From positions 1-25,524 of the forward strand of contig CAKRPQ010000022.1 in assembly GCA_934385225.1 (NCBI GenBank): a stretch of 25,524 bases of DNA, read 5' to 3'. The position numbers and the translations under genes are program-made. Positions 21,219-25,524 of this stretch are shown one piece after another. Every line of letters starts with the position of its first letter. The first letter of the stretch is position 1. Below the pieces are notes generated by a model that worked only from the letters and a program-made list of their open reading frames with translations, searched no databases and was not told where the DNA came from. This DNA comes from an uncultured Eubacteriales bacterium (GTDB taxonomy: Bacteria > Bacillota > Clostridia > Oscillospirales > CAG-272).

Positions 21219-22853
21219 ATGGCATTCGCGGACCTTATTATGTTTGTCGTGAAGCTGCTCGCGGGTACAGGTGTCTTCCTTGTCGGAGTATATCTGCTCA
21301 CCTCGAACATTGAACAGCTCGCAACGGGCAAAATCAGAGACCTTTTCGGAAAGACAGCCGACAAACGCTTGGTCAACGTCGGAATAGGCGCGGCATCGAC
21401 GGCACTTATCCAGAGTTCGGGCGTAACAACCGTCCTTATTGTCGGTTTCGTAAACGTCGGAATTATGAACCTATATCAGGCAACGGCCATGATAATGGGT
21501 GCAAACATCGGTACCACAATAACGGCGCAGATCGCCGCTCTCAGTGCTTTTCCCGTCACGACCTACGTTCAGATACTGATTTTTGTCGGTATTATGATAA
21601 ATATGGTCTGTAAAAACGATATTACAAAGAAAACGGGTCTTATCCTGTCGGGTCTCGGACTTATTTTTATAGGTCTTTCGCTTATGTCCGACTCGATGAG
21701 CGCAAACAAGGACGCAATTCAGAGCATTTTCGAAACGGTCAGAAACCCTTTCCTGCTCTTCCTTATAGGTATTCTCCTCACAGCACTCGTTCAGTCAAGT
21801 TCTGCTACGACGTCCGTCGTTATCGCAATGTCGATGGCGGGACTCGTCATCGGAACGGGCGGAAACGAGATGCTTTATATCATTCTCGGTACGAACATCG
21901 GTTCGTGCGTAACGGCTATTATGTCGTCGCTCGGTGCTTCGGCAAACGCGAAAAGAGCCAGCCTTATCCACCTTATGTTCAACGTGTTCGGCTCGATAAT
22001 ATTCTTCATTATGCTCCTGCTCTGGCCGTCGTTTATGGAAATGACGTTCAGACGCTGGTTTATCGAACCCGCAACGCAGATAGCGATGTTCCATACGTTC
22101 TTCAACACCGTATGCACGATAATTTTCCTGCCTTTTTGCAACGTTTTCGTGAAGATTTCGGAACTTGTCATAAGGGACAAGGCAACGGAAAAGCCGGAAA
22201 CGTTCCTCGACGAGCGTATTCTCTCCTCGTCGTCGCTCGCGATCTCACAGATTGAAAAGGAAACCGTCGTTCTTTCGGAAACGGCGATGGAGGCTTTCAG
22301 AACGGCTTACAGATCCTTCAAAACGAGGGATAAATCCCTTATCGAACCGACAAAAGAGCTTATCGAAAAGGCGAACTTCATCAACCATTCGATACTGAAC
22401 TACCTTATACGTCTCTCGGCGCAGAGTAAACTCTCCGAGGAACACAGCATTTCGAATCTGCACAGCAACATCGGCGACATCATGCGTATCGCCGAAATCG
22501 CCGACAACTTCACAAAGTACACGCAGAAGTCCATTGACGAATCCCTCGACTTCTCCGACACCGTGAAGCGCGAGATAGACCTTATGGTTCAGACCGTTGA
22601 AAAGCTCTACTCGCTCACAAAGGAGATAATCAAAACTAAGCACGCAGATCTGTTGCCGCAGGTGGACGAAACCGAAAACGAGATAGACGATTTCAGAAAG
22701 AATCTGATAAACAGGCACATAGAACGCCTGAACACGGGCGAATGCAAGCCCGAATGCAGCAGCGTATTCATCAACCTTGTGTCTAACCTCGAAAGAATGG
22801 GCGACCACCTCACATATATCGCTCACACAACGGGAGATCCCGTGGCACAATAA
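21219..22853 (+). CDS. Na/Pi cotransporter-family protein with PhoU-like C-terminal domain
   Basis: This 544-residue protein has a membrane half (~1-320) with two inverted NptA/PNaS repeats, each carrying the QSS signature: 'LIQSSGVTTVLIVG' (63-76) with 'GANIGTTITAQ' (94-104), and 'LVQSSSATTSVVIAM' (190-204) with 'GTNIGSCVTAIMSSLGA' (224-240). The cytoplasmic half (~335-540) is helical and PhoU-like, with two three-helix units and the late 'NLERMGDHLTYIAH' typical of PhoU domains. This NptA-PhoU architecture is common in Firmicutes and mediates sodium-coupled phosphate transport. AGAGGA is 6 bases before the ATG. It stands as a single-gene unit with its own promoter; no pho box was recognised. 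Confidence 0.93.
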   Translation: MAFADLIMFVVKLLAGTGVFLVGVYLLTSNIEQLATGKIRDLFGKTADKRLVNVGIGAASTALIQSSGVTTVLIVGFVNVGIMNLYQATAMIMGANIGTTITAQIAALSAFPVTTYVQILIFVGIMINMVCKNDITKKTGLILSGLGLIFIGLSLMSDSMSANKDAIQSIFETVRNPFLLFLIGILLTALVQSSSATTSVVIAMSMAGLVIGTGGNEMLYIILGTNIGSCVTAIMSSLGASANAKRASLIHLMFNVFGSIIFFIMLLLWPSFMEMTFRRWFIEPATQIAMFHTFFNTVCTIIFLPFCNVFVKISELVIRDKATEKPETFLDERILSSSSLAISQIEKETVVLSETAMEAFRTAYRSFKTRDKSLIEPTKELIEKANFINHSILNYLIRLSAQSKLSEEHSISNLHSNIGDIMRIAEIADNFTKYTQKSIDESLDFSDTVKREIDLMVQTVEKLYSLTKEIIKTKHADLLPQVDETENEIDDFRKNLINRHIERLNTGECKPECSSVFINLVSNLERMGDHLTYIAHTTGDPVAQ

Positions 22854-22863
22854 ATAAAAATCC

Positions 22864-22890
22864 GACCGCTTCGGTTTGCCCGAAGCGGTC
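22864..22890 (+). other. Strong RNA hairpin between the Na/Pi gene and the lipoprotein gene
   Basis: A perfect 11-bp stem GACCGCTTCGG / CCGAAGCGGTC with a 5-base loop starts 10 bases after the Na/Pi stop and ends 17 bases before the lipoprotein ATG. Rightward it is followed by TAAAAACAGG, not a T-run, so it is a poor intrinsic terminator in that direction. The T-run lies on the opposite strand side. It could be an RNA-stabilising or attenuating element. Confidence 0.6.
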
Positions 22891-22907
22891 TAAAAACAGG
22901 TATTGAA

Positions 22908-23609
22908 ATGATCAAAAAAATTATTTTTTCTACCCTTATTCTACTCGTCTTTCTCTTCTGCGGTTGCGGAAAAATGTGGGATCAGGCAAACAGGCGAGCC
23001 GATGCGGAGACAGGCACGGAAACGGAGCGCAGCATTTTGAGCGGCGAAATAAAATCGGCGACAAACGAAAAAGAACGCCCGATCTTTGAACTCTCCGTCG
23101 GTGATTTTGCGAACAGGTTCAACAGCGTCTGGAAAGAATCGGATAGTGAAAAGGATTATCTGCGTCCGTCAGACGAATGGCAGTCTTTTAACGACGGCGT
23201 TCCGTTTCGCGGATACAGCGCCGTGCGTTACCTTTTCAGCGCGGACGGAAGAATACGTTCGCTGCCGACAATTTCCGTTTACGTTCCGCAAGGCGATGAT
23301 GCCGAAGTGCAAAATGAAATATATGAGATCATGCTTACATTCGACGACCACGGCTACACGGAAAGTTTTTTTGAGCTGTATAAAAGAATGTGTATCTGCG
23401 CGTTCAGAGTATTTTTGCCGAGTGAAACACCGGAGAAACTTGAAGAAATCTTTTCGGACGCCTGCGCGGCATCGGGTGACAACGTTCTGACAGACTACAA
23501 AAGCGACTGCGAGCCTATCTTTTCATCGGAAAGCGTAGGTGTTTACGCGTTTTACGGTGCCGGAACGGTGAACATCTGCCTTCTGCCCGTCACGGCGAAA
23601 AGCTCATAA
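22908..23609 (+). CDS. Predicted lipoprotein of unknown function
   Basis: The 233-residue product opens with a lipoprotein signal peptide: basic 'MIKK', a hydrophobic core 'IIFSTLILLVFLF' and a lipobox-like F17-C18-G19-C20, with Cys20 the likely lipidated residue (Phe at -3 is atypical). The mature part starts with a polar, Glu/Thr-rich linker (~25-60), followed by a mixed alpha/beta region without recognisable motifs; two 'DACAA'/'YKSDCE' segments contain further cysteines near residues 188 and 205. I do not recognise a family. It has a weak AGG ribosome binding site and overlaps the convergent methyltransferase gene by 6 bases at the stops. Lgt encoded at 3663-4526 would process it. Confidence 0.72.
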   Translation: MIKKIIFSTLILLVFLFCGCGKMWDQANRRADAETGTETERSILSGEIKSATNEKERPIFELSVGDFANRFNSVWKESDSEKDYLRPSDEWQSFNDGVPFRGYSAVRYLFSADGRIRSLPTISVYVPQGDDAEVQNEIYEIMLTFDDHGYTESFFELYKRMCICAFRVFLPSETPEKLEEIFSDACAASGDNVLTDYKSDCEPIFSSESVGVYAFYGAGTVNICLLPVTAKSS

Positions 23610-24263
23610 TCCGAGAACGAAATACAGCATTTCCGAAAATTCGGGCGGTGACGAGGTTATTCCCTTTTCGATAACGGAAAGTCCCGACGCGCGTATTTCG
23701 GCTTCAAGCGTTTCAAACGACGCTATTCGGCAGGAAGTCTCCGCGACCCGCACTTTTTCGCCGTCGTGCGTCCTCTCCGCTATGTCAAAAGCCCTCCGCG
23801 GATCGCTTATATGCTCAGCTCTGCCGTCTCCCATCGAACAGACAAGCGCCTTTCCGCTTGAAGTCAGGCTGTTTTCGACGAAATCAAAAAACGCGCGTCT
23901 GTCCGCGTCCTCGGTGAGCATATGTATCACGGCGACGGAATAAACAAAATCGTATTTCCCCGCGTGCTCGCCCGCAAGGCAGTCGAAAACGCGAAAACGC
24001 TCCGTATACTGCGGGGCTTTTTTTCTGCAATAATCTATCGCCTCGGGCGAAACGTCTATTGCATCGACATTATAACCGTCACGGAGAAGAGAAAGAGCGT
24101 CGCGCCCCTCGCCGCAGCCCGCGTCAAGTATTTTGTCCGTCTTTTTTATGCCGTACCGCGCCGCAATTTCACCGACTATCGGTGTCGGAACGTCGCTCGC
24201 CCAGCTCTTCCCCATACCGTGTATCGTTTTGTACCGCTCATCGTAGGCTTTATAGTATTTCAT
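23604..24263 (-). CDS. Class I SAM-dependent methyltransferase
   Basis: This 219-residue protein has a Rossmann-type SAM site: motif I 'ILDAGCGEGRDAL' (45-57), acidic residue Asp70 in 'VDAIDVSPEAIDYC' (motif II), 'VFDCLAGEHAGKYDFVYSVAVIHML' region (motifs III-IV, residues ~93-117, given here by its ends), and a C-terminal beta-strand 'SEMLYFVL'. The family resembles small-molecule methyltransferases of the Methyltransf_11/25 type, such as tellurite-resistance TehB-like proteins; the substrate is unknown. The start at 24263 was chosen because the fold begins there and a G-rich ribosome binding site (eight G's, then TGA) is just upstream. The frame-compatible extension to 24311 would run through the promoter. 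Confidence 0.85.
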   Translation of the reverse strand: MKYYKAYDERYKTIHGMGKSWASDVPTPIVGEIAARYGIKKTDKILDAGCGEGRDALSLLRDGYNVDAIDVSPEAIDYCRKKAPQYTERFRVFDCLAGEHAGKYDFVYSVAVIHMLTEDADRRAFFDFVENSLTSSGKALVCSMGDGRAEHISDPRRAFDIAERTHDGEKVRVAETSCRIASFETLEAEIRASGLSVIEKGITSSPPEFSEMLYFVLGL

Positions 24264-24270
24264 AGCATCA

Positions 24271-24278
24271 CCCCCCCC
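24271..24278 (-). repeat. Homopolymeric G8 tract at the methyltransferase ribosome binding site
   Basis: Eight consecutive C's on the plus strand read as GGGGGGGG seven bases before the methyltransferase ATG and form its only Shine-Dalgarno-like element. Confidence 0.9.
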
Positions 24279-24282
24279 GAAT

Positions 24283-24311
24283 AGTATAGCATATACCGGC
24301 GAGAAAAGCAA
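24283..24311 (-). promoter_or_regulatory. Promoter for the methyltransferase gene
   Basis: Reading leftward, TTGCTT (24311-24306) and TATACT (24288-24283) are 17 bases apart. The -35 box immediately follows the terminator hairpin of the upstream AMP-binding gene. The leader would be about 15 nt long. Confidence 0.65.
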
Positions 24312-24313
24312 TA

Positions 24314-24348
24314 GGCTGTTAAAAACTCATTCGGAGTTTTTAACAGCC
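24314..24348 (-). terminator. Terminator of the AMP-binding gene
   Basis: A perfect 15-bp stem, GGCTGTTAAAAACTC (24314-24328) and GAGTTTTTAACAGCC (24334-24348), has a 5-base loop. It lies 8 bases after the stop of the leftward gene. The following T-rich stretch (TATTGCTTTTC) is imperfect; rightward CTTTCGTTTT follows. Confidence 0.82.
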
Positions 24349-24356
24349 CTTTCGTT

Positions 24357-25524
24357 TTATCTCTTTATCTTGTTTGTCGTCGTCTTTGCGAAAGGCTCGC
24401 TACGGATAACGATCTTTGAAATGTGCTTGTAACCGGGGAGGTCTTTAAGAACTTCCTTTACGTCGGCTACGACATTATCGGGATCGACCTGCTCGGACGG
24501 ATATATTTCAGCCATAAGTCCGACCTCTTCGCCGTGCTCGTTCTTTATGCCTCTTACGACGACCTCGCTCACATATTCGATACCCTGGATATAATCCTCG
24601 ATTTCTTCGGGGTAAATATTCTTGCCGTTCGCGAGAATGATGATATTTTTCTTTCTTCCCGTTATCATCAGCTTATCGTCGGGAGTGATCTTTCCGTAGT
24701 CGCCCGTATAGAACCAGCCGTCTTTAAGGACTTCCGCGGTCTTTTCGGGATTATGATAATATCCGAGCATTACGACATCGCCCTTTATGCAAATTTCGCC
24801 TATGCCCTCTTCGTTCGGCTCGTCGATACGCCATTCAAGGCACGGCAGACGGAACCCGACCGTTCTCGAATCGTTCTTTGAAATTTTGTTTACGCAGACG
24901 AGCGGCGAACATTCGGTAATACCGTAGCCGTTTGAAAGTGCGATACCGATGTCGGTAAAGAAATCCGCGACCTCGGCTCTTATGGGCGCACCTCCGCAGA
25001 CGATTCTGCGGAGATTTCCGCCGAACGCCTCGTGAATATCCTTAAACAGGTCAAAACGGCGATCAATGCCTATCTTGCGAAGCGCATTCGAAAGTTTGAT
25101 GCCCGTTTTTATCTTCTTCTCCTTGCCGCTCTTTTTGACGTTCTTCATGATACTGTTATAGAACGCCTCTACGAACGCGGGAACAAGATAAACGAAGTCG
25201 GGCTTGAACGTCATAAGATTTTTACGGACGTTCTTTATGCTGTCGTTTATGCAAAGTGTGTTATGGTAGTGGATACCGACGAGAATATCGCATACCGCCT
25301 CGTATGTGTGGTTATACGGAAGAACCGAAAGACCGACATTACCGGGGACGGAAATGCAAAGACCGTTATAAACGCTCGCGCAGAGGTTATGCTCCGAGAG
25401 CATTACACCCTTTGCGACACCCGTCGTTCCCGACGTATAAACAAGCATTTTAAGGTCGTATTCGTCATTTTCAAGCGACTTAAATTCTGTCGCGTCAAGC
25501 GTTTTTCCGTGCTCGATGAGCTTC
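24357..25524 (-). CDS. Acyl-CoA synthetase-type AMP-binding protein (5' end outside window)
   Basis: The open frame runs to the window edge (first complete codon at 25523), giving the last 388 residues. An internal ATG at 25448 is not the start, since the frame continues upstream. ANL-superfamily motifs are all present: the P-loop 'LVYTSGTTGVAKGVMLS', 'RIVCGGAPI', 'SNGYGITECSP', 'GWFYTGDYG', the hinge 'GRKKNIIILANGKNIYPEEIE' region (about 70% along the visible part) and the C-terminal catalytic lysine in 'TTTNKIKR'. These fit a long-chain fatty acid-CoA ligase-like enzyme that adenylates a carboxylic acid and transfers it to CoA. The second 'TNK' lysine is the usual adenylation residue. Acceptor and acid are uncertain without the N-terminal part; an acyl-ACP or peptide-type adenylase is less likely. 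It is followed by a 15-bp-stem terminator. Confidence 0.92.
   Translation of the reverse strand, partial: KLIEHGKTLDATEFKSLENDEYDLKMLVYTSGTTGVAKGVMLSEHNLCASVYNGLCISVPGNVGLSVLPYNHTYEAVCDILVGIHYHNTLCINDSIKNVRKNLMTFKPDFVYLVPAFVEAFYNSIMKNVKKSGKEKKIKTGIKLSNALRKIGIDRRFDLFKDIHEAFGGNLRRIVCGGAPIRAEVADFFTDIGIALSNGYGITECSPLVCVNKISKNDSRTVGFRLPCLEWRIDEPNEEGIGEICIKGDVVMLGYYHNPEKTAEVLKDGWFYTGDYGKITPDDKLMITGRKKNIIILANGKNIYPEEIEDYIQGIEYVSEVVVRGIKNEHGEEVGLMAEIYPSEQVDPDNVVADVKEVLKDLPGYKHISKIVIRSEPFAKTTTNKIKR

Noticed and set aside
24264..24311. 16-codon N-terminal extension of the methyltransferase
   Set aside because: It would include the -10 box and G8 tract in coding sequence, and the methyltransferase family start fits 24263.
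1..25524. CRISPR arrays, tRNA/rRNA genes, insertion sequences, prophage or integron elements
   Set aside because: No regularly spaced repeats, cloverleaf-like or rRNA-like stretches, transposase motifs or terminal inverted repeats were found by eye on either strand.

Overview
The window looks like a chromosomal segment of a Clostridia-type Firmicute, probably an uncultured gut-type Oscillospirales/Lachnospirales relative. The reasons are strong GGAGG-type ribosome binding sites, several near-consensus sigma-A promoters with exactly 17-bp spacers, a YmfF/YmfH peptidase pair, an ECF thiamine uptake component (ThiT) behind a TPP riboswitch, and FtsX-type ABC and two-component genes. The taxonomic placement is inference. 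No rRNA, tRNA, CRISPR array, transposase or phage gene was seen.

Region 1 (2-5398, rightward) starts with the C-terminal end of a type IIG/MmeI-like DNA methyltransferase. It abuts a tightly packed housekeeping operon: coaD, two M16 peptidase-like genes (YmfF/YmfH type), lgt and folD, closed by a bidirectional terminator.

Region 2 (5404-10550) is a carbohydrate locus with a divergent control region at 9147-9445. Leftward it encodes a KDPG/KHG aldolase fused to a VOC-like domain, an SGNH hydrolase and a glycosidase-like protein. Rightward it encodes a Gfo/Idh/MocA dehydrogenase. None of the four has a signal peptide, so they probably process an imported, possibly acylated sugar or sugar acid down to pyruvate. 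No transporter or sugar-acid kinase is present.

Region 3 (10556-19100, all leftward) has two parts. Upstream lies an ABC exporter pair (ATPase and two-FtsX permease), an aldose-1-epimerase-like gene and a response regulator/histidine kinase pair, all within a few bases of each other or overlapping, followed by a zinc-ribbon membrane protein and a pgsA-like gene. After a terminator, a separate two-gene unit encodes an AbrB-like regulator and a PnuC-like transporter carrying an extra N-terminal membrane/ectodomain module. The promoter of this unit is interlocked with the pgsA terminator and has a striking three-half-site operator.

Region 4 (19134-22890, rightward) holds an EamA/DMT permease, a TPP riboswitch with terminator controlling thiT, and a Na/Pi cotransporter-family protein with a PhoU-like tail.

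Region 5 (22908-25524) holds a predicted lipoprotein of unknown function (rightward), a SAM-dependent methyltransferase (leftward), and the C-terminal two-thirds of an acyl-CoA synthetase-type AMP-binding protein (leftward, running off the window).

The most unusual observations are the PnuC fusion with its AbrB regulator and operator, the compact terminator/promoter junctions, and the four-gene sugar locus with an orphan glycosidase-like protein. I did not see a clearly new defence or mobile system.
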